Positions 1-7,604 of a stretch of 8,781 nt of DNA are shown piece by piece (position 1 is the stretch's first letter; each line of letters starts with the position of its first letter). Made by a program: the position numbers and the translations under genes. This stretch comes from Syntrophomonadaceae bacterium (GTDB taxonomy: Bacteria > Bacillota > Syntrophomonadia > Syntrophomonadales > Syntrophomonadaceae). The stretch is from the NCBI GenBank assembly GCA_030526885.1, contig JAUNBV010000080.1, forward strand, positions 1 through 8,781. The letters are read 5' to 3'. The notes under the pieces were generated by a model. The model was not told where the DNA came from. It ran no database searches and saw only the letters and a program-made list of their open reading frames with translations.

Positions 1-3000
1 CCAGCATGGCGCGGCTCATGGCCGTTTCGGGGGCAAAGGTAGTCTCGCCCGTGCCTTTAAAGAGATCGTTCACGAAGGCATAGGCCACGTTTTCATAATA
101 CCATTTATCCCCGTCCACATCGGTGAAGGGGAAATAGGCCAGTACATACGCGGAGAACTGCCCGGTGACAAACACATAGCACTGGTTGTCGCGGTCGATG
201 GTCACCGCGAGGGGCGTGAGGTCGATATTGCCGTCCGCGTCCACCGTCATGCGCCATACAATCATGCCCTCCACCGGCTCGCCCTCATAGGGTATGCGCA
301 CGGTGGCGGCGCCGCCGTCAAAGTCGCTGAGGCGGGTATCGCCCTTCCATAGTTGCAAATCGAGCACAATAGCGTCTTCCCCGATCTGCGCCTGCTGCCC
401 GGCGGTGAGCTCATCCCGCTCCACCTTCTCCACCACCAGCCGCAGGTCGCCGTCCTGCTCCGCCGCAGTGGCGAGCGCCGCCGCGTCCAGCGTCACGCTG
501 GCCGCCTCGGTCTCGATGGTCAGGGCTACGCCGCCCTCGTCCGCTATCGCGTCCACTACCCTTTCCGGGACCACCACTGCATCCACGTTTTTAAACGACG
601 ACACATCTATCGTCACCGCGTCCGTGCCCGCGCCCAGCACCTTATCCAACTGCTCATCGGTGATGGCGATGTTGGCCGTAGCGCCCTTTACCGCAGCCGT
701 AGCCCGCACCGTATCCTCGCCCGTCACCGGCACCGTAAGGGCCGCCGCAGAGCCGCCGCCACCGCCGGAGGAACGGGAGGGCGGATTAACCGCCTCGAAG
801 GTCAGGGTGGCGTAGAAAGTAGTAGGGGGATCGGTCATATCGCTGGAGAATTTTACGGTATAGGTATCGCTCCCTGCGGTCAGCGTGTCCTTAATAGTGT
901 AGGTGATGCTGGTAGCATTCCATGTTAAAGCCTCAATCACGCCGAGGCTGCCTGTGCCGGCCAGGCTTACGTTGGTGATGGTGACATTGACCAGCCCTTG
1001 GGTGTTTACCCAATACTTGAGCGAGATCGTATCCCCTGAGGAATTATCCTGCCCCACTAGAAGGTCTATCGTCTCGTTCTCAGCGGGGGCGATGCGCACC
1101 TTGGGGGCGGCGTCGGGATACTCCTCATCGGGATCGATGACCACGCCCCCGTTGGCGAAAAAGCCGTCGATGGTATAGTTGTCTTGGACGTCTCCGATTT
1201 TGATGCCCATGCCGGAGGAGTCGAGGTAATAACCAGCCCCATTATAGCTAAAGCCGCTGTTATGCTCATTGCTGGTCACGGCGGTGGTGATACCGCCGCT
1301 GAACGATGCGGAATCATCGACATACACTCCATAAGTGCTGCCGCTGGCGTTGAGAATGCCGCCGGAGACGTTGAGGATGTCGGACTGTACACCGGCGCTG
1401 TAGTCGTTGCCAAGATTCGGGGCGGTGGCGTTTACGATGCCGCCGGAAATAGTGACGGCACTCAAGGCATACACACCGCAACTTTTAGCATAACTCCTCT
1501 CACCGCTCGCCGTCGCCGCTCCGCCGGTGGCGGTTATTTGACAACTGTCCGCGCAGGTTATGTTGCTCGGGTCGGCATCATAATTGATAGCGCCGATACC
1601 GCAGCTATTCGCATTCTCCGTGCCTTGTGCATGGCCGCCAGTGCCGATGACTTTACAATTGTCTCTGGCGTAAAAATCGTAGCCAGCATTGATGCCCCAG
1701 CTCTCAGCATCCGCGCCCGTGGCCGCGCCACCGCTGGCGGTGACCTCGGCGGCGCCGGAAACATCAATGTCGCCGGCACAAATACCGTAGCTTTCAGCCT
1801 CACTATCCGTGTCCGCGCTGCCCGCCGTCGCCGTGCCGCCGTTGGCGGTAACCGCGCTCGTATCATCTACTTCAACTGTCTCCCAGCTATATATACCGCA
1901 ATTAAAGGCATAACCGTCGCTGCCGGTTGCGGTAGCCGTGCCGCCGCTGCAAACGACTTTGCTTCCGCCAAGAATAGTCATGTCGTTGGCTTCAATACCT
2001 TCACTGTAGGCATTGCCTCTATTCACCGTCGCCTTCCCGCCGGTGGCGGTGATCGTGGCGTCCATAACGATAAAACTACCCTCTTCCACATATATGCCGT
2101 TGCTATAAGCGCCGACATCGTCGCAGTCGGTGTTTGTGACGCTTGCATTGCCGCCGCAGGCATCGATGGTTGCCGACTTGATGTGTAGATCCTTTTGCGC
2201 GTATATGCCGGTGCTATCGGCATAGCAATAATAATCGTCGTCATGCTCGTGGCTCGCCGAACTACACGTCGCCGTCACGGTGCTACCACTGGCATTGATA
2301 ATGCCGCCGGAGATGGTTACGCCACCGTAGCTCTCGATGCCGGAGCTGCTGCTTTTCGCCGTGCCGCCTTTGGCGTCGACCTTGGCGTCGTCTGAGATGG
2401 TGATATTGCCCTTAAGGCTGTAGATGCCGGAGCTGCTTGTCGCCTCCCCGCCTTCGGCGGTGACCTCAGCGTTGTCCTCAATGGTTACGTCACCGTAGCT
2501 GTCGATGCCGTAGCTGAGTGTCGCCTTCCCGCCGGTGGCGGTGACCTCGGCGTTGCCGGAGATGGTGATTTCGCCGCTGTCGATACCGAAGCTGTTTGTC
2601 GCCTCCCCGCCTTCGGCGGTGACGTTGCCGCCGGAGATGGTGACGCCGCCGCTGTAGATGCCGCAGCTGCTTGTCGCCGTGCCGCCTTTGGCGTCGACCT
2701 TGGCGTTGCCGGAGATGGTGATTTCGACGCTGTCGATACCGAAGCTGAGTGTCGCCTCCCCGCCGGTGGCGGTGACCTTAGCGTTGTCCTCAATGGTTAC
2801 GGCATCGTAGCCGAAGATGCCGGAGCTGCTTGTCGCCTTCCCGCCGGTGGCGGTGACCTCGGCGTTGCCGGAGATGGTGATATTGCCACTGCTACTGCAG
2901 ATGCCGTAGCTGAAGCTTGTCGCCGTGCCGCCGGTGGCGGTGAGGCTGCCGTCGCCGGAGATGGTCAGGGCGCCGCCGTCGACATAGATGCCGCGGCCGG

Positions 3001-3358
3001 AGCTGTTGCTGCCGCCGTCCGTATGGGTGACGCTGTTCGTGCCTTCCAGCACGATGGTCAGGTCGCCGTTGGCGTAAATGGCGGCAAAACTATATCCCGC
3101 GCCATTGTAAGTAAAGTCGTTTAGGGTGAGGGTGGCCGTACCCGGATCATATTTAGCGTTGTAGTCAGTCGAGGTGCCGGTAAGTGAGACTGTGTCACCG
3201 TTTTTGTAATAGGTCGTGTCGGTCCCGCTCACCATCTCCACCCCGCCCACATACACGCTGGTGGCGTTATCCGCCTGGGCGGTTCCGGCGGGGAGCAATG
3301 CCAGCAGCAGACAGGCCATTACTAAGACGCTCACCCATTTTCGTTGCTTACCCATCAT
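1..3358 (-). CDS. Large secreted repeat protein with C-terminal SLH domain (partial, C-terminus off window)
   Basis: The frame is open without a stop for 1119 codons from an ATG at 3358 to the window edge. The start is supported by AGGAGGT at 3373-3367, 8 bases upstream; a second ATG follows directly. Residues 1-29 form a signal peptide (KQRK, a Leu/Val/Ala core, likely cleavage after AQA). Residues 33-120 form an N-terminal module with ANGDLTIVLEG. Residues 120-660 are Gly/Thr/Ala-rich repeats of the type ISGNAEVTATGG...GIYS, probably beta-helix turns. Residues 730-860 look like a beta-sandwich region, 865-869 are a Gly5 linker, and 870-1077 are an extracellular spacer. An SLH domain starts at residue 1078 (FTDVDGDKWYYENVAYAF). 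SLH domains anchor proteins non-covalently to secondary cell-wall polymer, so this is a cell-surface protein, perhaps an adhesin or S-layer-associated protein. The domain reading is firm; the ligand and exact role are unknown. At least 15 cysteines in the mature part are unusual. Confidence 0.9.
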   Translation of the reverse strand, partial: MMGKQRKWVSVLVMACLLLALLPAGTAQADNATSVYVGGVEMVSGTDTTYYKNGDTVSLTGTSTDYNAKYDPGTATLTLNDFTYNGAGYSFAAIYANGDLTIVLEGTNSVTHTDGGSNSSGRGIYVDGGALTISGDGSLTATGGTATSFSYGICSSSGNITISGNAEVTATGGKATSSSGIFGYDAVTIEDNAKVTATGGEATLSFGIDSVEITISGNAKVDAKGGTATSSCGIYSGGVTISGGNVTAEGGEATNSFGIDSGEITISGNAEVTATGGKATLSYGIDSYGDVTIEDNAEVTAEGGEATSSSGIYSLKGNITISDDAKVDAKGGTAKSSSSGIESYGGVTISGGIINASGSTVTATCSSASHEHDDDYYCYADSTGIYAQKDLHIKSATIDACGGNASVTNTDCDDVGAYSNGIYVEEGSFIVMDATITATGGKATVNRGNAYSEGIEANDMTILGGSKVVCSGGTATATGSDGYAFNCGIYSWETVEVDDTSAVTANGGTATAGSADTDSEAESYGICAGDIDVSGAAEVTASGGAATGADAESWGINAGYDFYARDNCKVIGTGGHAQGTENANSCGIGAINYDADPSNITCADSCQITATGGAATASGERSYAKSCGVYALSAVTISGGIVNATAPNLGNDYSAGVQSDILNVSGGILNASGSTYGVYVDDSASFSGGITTAVTSNEHNSGFSYNGAGYYLDSSGMGIKIGDVQDNYTIDGFFANGGVVIDPDEEYPDAAPKVRIAPAENETIDLLVGQDNSSGDTISLKYWVNTQGLVNVTITNVSLAGTGSLGVIEALTWNATSITYTIKDTLTAGSDTYTVKFSSDMTDPPTTFYATLTFEAVNPPSRSSGGGGGSAAALTVPVTGEDTVRATAAVKGATANIAITDEQLDKVLGAGTDAVTIDVSSFKNVDAVVVPERVVDAIADEGGVALTIETEAASVTLDAAALATAAEQDGDLRLVVEKVERDELTAGQQAQIGEDAIVLDLQLWKGDTRLSDFDGGAATVRIPYEGEPVEGMIVWRMTVDADGNIDLTPLAVTIDRDNQCYVFVTGQFSAYVLAYFPFTDVDGDKWYYENVAYAFVNDLFKGTGETTFAPETAMSRAML
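2355..3000 (-). repeat. In-frame tandem repeats of 75-87 bp inside the surface-protein gene
   Basis: Unit boundaries, marked on the plus strand by (g/t)tcgcc, fall at 2355, 2439, 2520, 2598, 2673, 2751, 2832 and 2919. Spacings are 84, 81, 78, 75, 78, 81 and 87 bp, all multiples of three, so each unit adds 25-29 residues. The encoded consensus is roughly (G/D)NA(E/K)VTA(T/E)GG(K/E/T)AT, then SxGIxS, then VTIS or VTIE. More divergent units with longer loops continue to about 1380. Copies are close at DNA level (one exact 51-bp pair), which fits recent duplication or gene conversion. A beta-helix fold is inferred from period and composition. Confidence 0.9.
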
Positions 3359-3385
3359 AATCTTTTACCTCCTCACGAATTTTCG

Positions 3386-3414
3386 GTATAAACATCGCGC
3401 TGGTTCCTAAACAC
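3386..3414 (-). promoter_or_regulatory. Possible promoter of the surface-protein gene
   Basis: Read on the minus strand, an extended -10 element TGTTTATAC lies at 3394-3386, about 28 bases upstream of the start codon. The -35 position (about 3414-3409, GTGTTT) is a poor match to TTGACA. This is the best candidate in the upstream region but it is weak. Confidence 0.35.
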
Positions 3415-3438
3415 CGCGCCATCTTCTTAAATGCAGGA

Positions 3439-3445
3439 TTCGACA
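3439..3445 (-). promoter_or_regulatory. Possible Spo0A box (TGTCGAA)
   Basis: The minus strand reads TTTTCTGTCGAATCC, with TGTCGAA (3445-3439) matching the 0A-box core TGNCGAA. It sits about 45 bases upstream of the candidate -10 of the surface-protein gene. A six-base core is expected by chance in a region of this size at roughly one in seven, so this is only suggestive. Confidence 0.25.
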
Positions 3446-3486
3446 GAAAACCTTCCATCCCTTCCTAAAATTTCACCCTATTTTTG

Positions 3487-3504
3487 CGCCGGGGCCTCCC
3501 GGCG
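3487..3504. other. GC-rich inverted repeat in the divergent intergenic region
   Basis: CGCCGGG (3487-3493) and CCCGGCG (3498-3504) form a perfect 7-bp stem with a 4-base loop. The T-run lies on the 5' side on the plus strand and reads as A on the other, so it is not an intrinsic terminator in either direction. Its role is unknown. The rest of 3374-3594 shows no gene or recognised element beyond the promoter candidates. Confidence 0.4.
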
Positions 3505-3594
3505 GCGCAGATATTGTTTATAAGCGGTGCGCGGCCTTGATTTTTGCTTCCCGGCGGGGCTTTGCCAATGGCTTCCCCTCGCGCCGTGCGCGGT

Positions 3595-3623
3595 TTGCCA
3601 TCCGCCCTCTCCTGTGCCATAAT
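3595..3623 (+). promoter_or_regulatory. Sigma-A-type promoter of the radical SAM-rng operon
   Basis: TTGCCA (3595-3600) and CATAAT (3618-3623) are separated by exactly 17 bases, the optimal housekeeping spacing. Transcription would start near 3630, giving a leader of about 20 nucleotides that carries AGGAGG at 3638-3643, six bases before the first start codon. Confidence 0.75.
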
Positions 3624-3649
3624 GTTAAAATTGGTACAGGAGGGTAGGC

Positions 3650-5500
3650 ATGAAGGATATTTTGTTTCGTGACATCCTGCCGCGGGTGAGCAAGCCGGCG
3701 CGGTACAGCGGCGGGGAATATAATATGATAGCCAAGGATTGGGACGGGGCCGGGGCGCGCATGGTGTTTGCCTTTCCCGATGTGTATGAGATAGGGATGT
3801 CCCATCTGGGCGGGCGCATTCTTTACAGCGTGGTCAATGAGCACAGCCGCCACCTGATGGAGCGTTCCTTTGCCCCGTGGCCGGACATGGAGGCCTGCCT
3901 GCGGGAGCGCGGGCTGCCGCTGTATGCGCTGGAGTCGTTTCGGCCGGTAAAGGATTTCGAGGTAGTGGGCTTTTCGCTGCAATATGAGCTTTCCATCAGC
4001 AATGTGCTCAATATGCTGGATTTGAGCGGCATCACGGTGTTGGCGGCCCGGCGGGGGGAGGACGAGCCCCTGGTGGTAGCGGGGGGGCCGGTGGCGTTCA
4101 ATCCCGAGCCTTTTGTGGATTTCTTCGACGCGTTTATGATCGGCGACGGGGAGGAACAGATACTGCAATTTTTGGATTGCGTGGAGGCCTGCCGGGGCCG
4201 GGGCCGGGAGGAAACGCTGCTGGCGCTGGCGCAGTTGGAAGGGGTATATGTGCCGTCATTTTACTGCGCGGAGTATAACCCGGACGGGACGCTGAAAAGC
4301 TTTGCCCCCACCCGCGCCGAAGCGCCGGCCAGGGTGCGGCGCGCACTGCTGCGGGACCTGGACGGGGCGCATTATCCGCTGCGGCCGATCGTGCCGTATC
4401 TGGAGATTACCCATGACCGCGCGGTGCTGGAGGTGATGCGGGGCTGTTACCGCGGCTGCCGTTTTTGCCATGCGGGCATGGTGTACCGCCCGGTGCGGCG
4501 GCGCGGGCTGGATACCCTGCGGGCGCAGGCCGCCGCCCAGCTTGCCGGCAGCGGCTACGAGGAGATTTCGCTGTCCTCGCTCAGCGCGCTGGACCATCCC
4601 CACATCGAGGAATTGATAAAAGGCCTGGTGTGCGACTATGCGGCTCAGGGCATCGGCGTGTCCCTGCCGTCCTCGCGGGTGGACGCGCTCAATGTGGAGC
4701 TCGCCAACCAGGTGCAAAAGGTGCGCAAGACCACGCTCACCCTGGCCCCGGAGGCGGGCAGCCAGTGGCTGCGCAATGTCATAAACAAAAACCTGGACAC
4801 GGAGCAGATACATCAGGCGGCGGAGGCGGCGTTCAGCTCCGGTTGGAGCAGCCTTAAGCTCTATTTCATGTTTGGCCTGCCGTATGAGACGGAAGCCGAT
4901 TTGGAGGGCATGGTGCAGTTGCTGGAGGAACTGCGCGATATCGGCCGCCGCCATTCCCGCCGTCCGGTGGAGCTCAAGGCCAGCGTGGCCGGCTTCGTGC
5001 CCAAAGCCCATACCCCGTTTCAGTGGGAAGCGCAGAACAGCCGCGAGCAGCTGGAGGCCAAGAAGAAGATCGTGCTGTCGCGCAGACTCAAAAGCGTTAA
5101 AATCAGTTTTCACGACAGCCCCACTTCGGTGCTGGAGGGGGTCATCGCGCGGGGCGACCGCCGCTTGGGCGCGGCGATTTACCGGGCCTGGCAAAAGGGC
5201 TGTAAATTCGACGGCTGGTCGGAGTATTTCAACTTTGGGCGCTGGCAGGAAGCGATGGCCGAATGCGGGCTGGACCCGGCTTTCTATAATGAGCGGCAGC
5301 GGGGCGAAAACGAGCTTTTCCCCTGGGATTTTGTCGATTCGGGTATCAATAAGGAATTCTTGTGGCGGGAAAAGCAGCGCGCCGCCGCCGGGCAGGTCAG
5401 CCCCGATTGCCGGGAGCATTGCATGGCCTGCGGCATGAAACAGTGTTTTGGCGAAAGCGTGTGCGCGAAGGAGGGGTTGGCCGATGAAGCTGCGCGGTGA
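3650..5500 (+). CDS. TIGR03960-type radical SAM protein
   Basis: This 616-residue protein starts at an ATG preceded by AGGAGG with 6-base spacing. The N-terminal quarter (to about residue 200) resembles a B12-binding-like Rossmann region (VVGFSLQYELSISNVLNML, VVAGGPVAFNPEPF), but I see no DxHxxG cobalamin-ligand motif. The radical SAM signature CYRGCRFC gives C266, C270 and C273 for the [4Fe-4S] cluster that cleaves S-adenosylmethionine. The tail has a second cysteine group: C587, C591, C594, C599 and C605. Length and order match the family encoded upstream of DUF2344 proteins and RNase G in many Clostridia. The reaction is not established to my knowledge; the operon context suggests RNA or ribosome modification. 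Its end overlaps the next gene by 17 bases, so the two are probably translationally coupled. Confidence 0.92.
   Translation: MKDILFRDILPRVSKPARYSGGEYNMIAKDWDGAGARMVFAFPDVYEIGMSHLGGRILYSVVNEHSRHLMERSFAPWPDMEACLRERGLPLYALESFRPVKDFEVVGFSLQYELSISNVLNMLDLSGITVLAARRGEDEPLVVAGGPVAFNPEPFVDFFDAFMIGDGEEQILQFLDCVEACRGRGREETLLALAQLEGVYVPSFYCAEYNPDGTLKSFAPTRAEAPARVRRALLRDLDGAHYPLRPIVPYLEITHDRAVLEVMRGCYRGCRFCHAGMVYRPVRRRGLDTLRAQAAAQLAGSGYEEISLSSLSALDHPHIEELIKGLVCDYAAQGIGVSLPSSRVDALNVELANQVQKVRKTTLTLAPEAGSQWLRNVINKNLDTEQIHQAAEAAFSSGWSSLKLYFMFGLPYETEADLEGMVQLLEELRDIGRRHSRRPVELKASVAGFVPKAHTPFQWEAQNSREQLEAKKKIVLSRRLKSVKISFHDSPTSVLEGVIARGDRRLGAAIYRAWQKGCKFDGWSEYFNFGRWQEAMAECGLDPAFYNERQRGENELFPWDFVDSGINKEFLWREKQRAAAGQVSPDCREHCMACGMKQCFGESVCAKEGLADEAAR
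5469..5474 (+). promoter_or_regulatory. Ribosome binding site that sets the DUF2344 start
   Basis: AGGAGG lies 9 bases before the ATG at 5484, inside the end of the radical SAM gene. It favours 5484 over the in-frame ATG at 5448, which would add twelve residues (rich in Ala and Arg) that are not part of the conserved domain. Confidence 0.7.
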
Positions 5501-6152
5501 GTACCGGGTAGACAGCGAACTGCGTTTTTTAGGCAATTTCGATATGATGCACCTGATGGAGCGCAGCCTGCGCCGGGGCCGGATTCCTTTCGCCCTTACC
5601 GAGGGCTTCAACCCCCATATCCGCCTGTCCATGGGTACGGTGCTGCCGGTGGGGCTGTACGGGCGGCATGAGTATTTCGATCTGGATTTGGCGGTTCCGA
5701 TGGCGCCGGAGGAGTTGGTGGCGCAGTTGAACCGGGCGCTGCCGCCTGCCCTGCAATTATGGCGGGCGGTGGTGCTGCCGGAGCGCCATCTGTCGCTGAT
5801 GCAGGGCATCAACGCCGCCGCCTACGCTTTCGAGCTGGAGGCGGCCCCGGAGGAATTGCGGCAGTTGGGAGAGCGCATCCTTAAAAGCGCGGAGCTCATC
5901 GTAGCCAGCCGGGGCAAGAAGAAAAACCAGGTCAAGGACCTGCGCCCCGGCATTTACGGCTATGAGGCGCGGGGCCGGGAACTGTTGCTGTGGGTGAGCG
6001 TGAACGAGCCGCTCAATGTGCGCTATGACGAGCTTTTGGAGATGTTGCAGCTACAAGGCGTGATGCCGGCGCAAATAAAAAACTACTATCGGGAAGGAAA
6101 TTATGTGCGGGTTGGAGAACGATTCTTTACACCAATGGAGAAGCTGAGTTGA
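5484..6152 (+). CDS. DUF2344 / TIGR03936 radical SAM-linked protein
   Basis: The protein has 222 residues from the ATG at 5484. The N-terminus (RFLGNFDMMHLMERSLRR, then TEGFNPHIRLSMG and VLPVGLYG...YFDLDL) is the hallmark of the DUF2344 family. That family is encoded next to, or fused with, the TIGR03960 radical SAM protein. No membrane segment, signal peptide or cysteine cluster is seen, so it is probably a cytosolic partner or substrate-binding subunit. It overlaps the upstream gene by 17 bases and abuts RNase G, which implies stoichiometric co-expression. Its biochemical function is unknown. Family assignment is confident; the partner role is inferred from gene linkage. Confidence 0.9.
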   Translation: MKLRGEYRVDSELRFLGNFDMMHLMERSLRRGRIPFALTEGFNPHIRLSMGTVLPVGLYGRHEYFDLDLAVPMAPEELVAQLNRALPPALQLWRAVVLPERHLSLMQGINAAAYAFELEAAPEELRQLGERILKSAELIVASRGKKKNQVKDLRPGIYGYEARGRELLLWVSVNEPLNVRYDELLEMLQLQGVMPAQIKNYYREGNYVRVGERFFTPMEKLS

Positions 6153-6154
6153 TT

Positions 6155-7594
6155 ATGAGCAGAAGTATCATTGCCGAAGTATATCCCTGGGAATCGCGCG
6201 CCGCGATCATGGAGAACGATCATCTGACCGAAGTGTTTTGGTCGGACCAGAACGAAACCGTAGGAAAGATATATAAAGCCCGGGTGCGGGACGTGCTGCC
6301 GGGCCTGTCCTGTGCCTTCGTGGACATCGGGATGGCTAAGAACGCCTTTTTATATATGGGCGACATGATACGCGCCGACGGCCGGGACCCCGGTTCCCTT
6401 CGCGATTTGGTGCGCAGCGGGCAGGATGTGCTGGTGCAGGTAAAAAAGGAAGCTTTTATGGAAAAAGGCGCGCGCGTGACCCAGCATATCACCCTGCCCG
6501 GTCACTTCCTGGTATTGCTGCCTTATCAAAACGATATCTCCATCTCGCGAAAGATATTGGGCAATCAAAAGCGCAGCGGGCTGCGCAGTCTGCTGGAGGA
6601 AAACAAGCCGGACAACATGGGGCTCATTGTGCGCACCGCCTGTCTGGAGGCCGAGGATGAAGAAATACTGGCCGACCTGAGGGAACTCATCAGCGAATGG
6701 GAAGTCATCCTGGACCGTTTCCGCACCGGCCGCTCCCCCGAACTGATCTATGAGGATATAGACGTGCTGGGCCGCACCCTGCGCGATTATCTGAACAGCG
6801 ACACCAAGGAGATCATCATCAATAACAATAAATTGAAAGAACGCATCGACAATTTTATCAGCGCCAAAAATCTGTCCTTTGGCTTCGAGGTCAAATATAT
6901 CGAGGGCGACCTGTTCCAAAAATACAATCTGGACAAGGAGATACGCAAGCTGCTGCGGCGCAAGGTGTGGCTGAAAAGCGGCGGCTACCTCATCTTTGAC
7001 GAGACCGAGGCCATGACGGTGATAGATGTCAACAGCGGCAAATATACCGGCAAGACCAGCTTTGAGGAAACCGTATTCCGCCTCAATATGGAAGCGGCGG
7101 TGGAGATCCCGCGCCAGTTGAAGCTGCGCAGCATCGGCGGCATCATCCTGATCGATTTTATCGATATGAAGGACAAGAACAATGAGCAGGAAGTCATCCG
7201 CACCCTGAAACTGGAACTGGAAAAGGACAAATCCCATACCCGGGTAATGGGCATGACCAGCCTGGGGTTTCTGGAAATGACGCGCAAGAAATCGCGCTAT
7301 GGCGTGTCCGAGATATTCACCGACGAATGCCGCGACTGCCACGGGCGCGGGCGCACCATCAGCCTGAACGCGGTGGGCAGCGAGGTGATGCGGCAACTGG
7401 TGAACACCGGTTATATGGAGAGCGCGCGCATTATCTGCGAAGTCCATCCCCGCTTGGTGCGGATGTTGAACGAGGACCGAAAAAACATGGCCTACATCGA
7501 GCGCCGCACCGGCAAGACCATAGCTTTTGTGCCGCGCGAGGACCTGGCCCCGGACGATTACCGCATCTACCCCGAGGGTTCCGCCAACCGGTAA
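6155..7594 (+). CDS. rng: Ribonuclease G (RNase E/G family)
   Basis: This single-strand-specific endoribonuclease of 479 residues would process rRNA precursors and decay mRNA. Residues 35-125 form the S1 RNA-binding domain (GKIYKARVRDVLPGLSCAFVDIG). The catalytic magnesium-binding aspartates are D291 (VIDVNSG) and D334 (ILIDFIDM); their 43-residue spacing equals that of D303 and D346 in E. coli RNase E. The Zn-link motif CRDC (C392, C395) sits in ECRDCHGRGR. Length fits the short RNase G class without the RNase E degradosome tail. ATG 6155 lies two bases after the DUF2344 stop. A TTG at 6149 would add two residues, overlap that stop by 4 bases, and sit 8 bases from GGAG (6137-6140), so the true start is uncertain by two codons. 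Confidence 0.95.
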   Translation: MSRSIIAEVYPWESRAAIMENDHLTEVFWSDQNETVGKIYKARVRDVLPGLSCAFVDIGMAKNAFLYMGDMIRADGRDPGSLRDLVRSGQDVLVQVKKEAFMEKGARVTQHITLPGHFLVLLPYQNDISISRKILGNQKRSGLRSLLEENKPDNMGLIVRTACLEAEDEEILADLRELISEWEVILDRFRTGRSPELIYEDIDVLGRTLRDYLNSDTKEIIINNNKLKERIDNFISAKNLSFGFEVKYIEGDLFQKYNLDKEIRKLLRRKVWLKSGGYLIFDETEAMTVIDVNSGKYTGKTSFEETVFRLNMEAAVEIPRQLKLRSIGGIILIDFIDMKDKNNEQEVIRTLKLELEKDKSHTRVMGMTSLGFLEMTRKKSRYGVSEIFTDECRDCHGRGRTISLNAVGSEVMRQLVNTGYMESARIICEVHPRLVRMLNEDRKNMAYIERRTGKTIAFVPREDLAPDDYRIYPEGSANR

Positions 7595-7604
7595 AAATCG
7601 CGGG

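Noticed and set aside
13..16. Possible lipoprotein reading of the surface protein (VMAC in the signal peptide, residues 13-16)
   Set aside because: The hydrophobic core continues after the cysteine and a clear AQA cleavage site follows, and the lipobox is a poor match. The coordinates given are residue numbers of the surface protein.
1184..2188. Long plus-strand open frame of 334 codons, Ala/Gly/Ile-rich
   Set aside because: It is antisense to the repeat region of the surface protein, has no ribosome binding site or recognisable domain, and arises because stop codons are rare opposite the GC-rich repeats.
2485..2793. Minus-strand open frame with repeated SPSPA and PPPAGRR stretches
   Set aside because: It is a different frame of the same repeats; the real frame carries the signal peptide, repeats and SLH domain and is open across the whole region.
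2355..3000. Regular repeats considered as a CRISPR array
   Set aside because: Repeats are in frame, variable in length, without unique spacers, and encode a consistent peptide.
3401..3440. Possible dyad between ggttcctaaa and the segment near aatcctgc
   Set aside because: Only four bases pair before mismatches, so there is no credible stem.
3561..3600. TTTGCCA repeated at 3561-3567 and 3594-3600, possible operator
   Set aside because: Seven bases in a GC-rich region, one copy being part of the -35 element, is too little to claim a regulator site.
4256..5812. Minus-strand open frame of 518 codons
   Set aside because: It lies opposite the radical SAM and DUF2344 genes, whose motifs are unambiguous, and its His/Ala/Arg/Gln-rich translation resembles no family.
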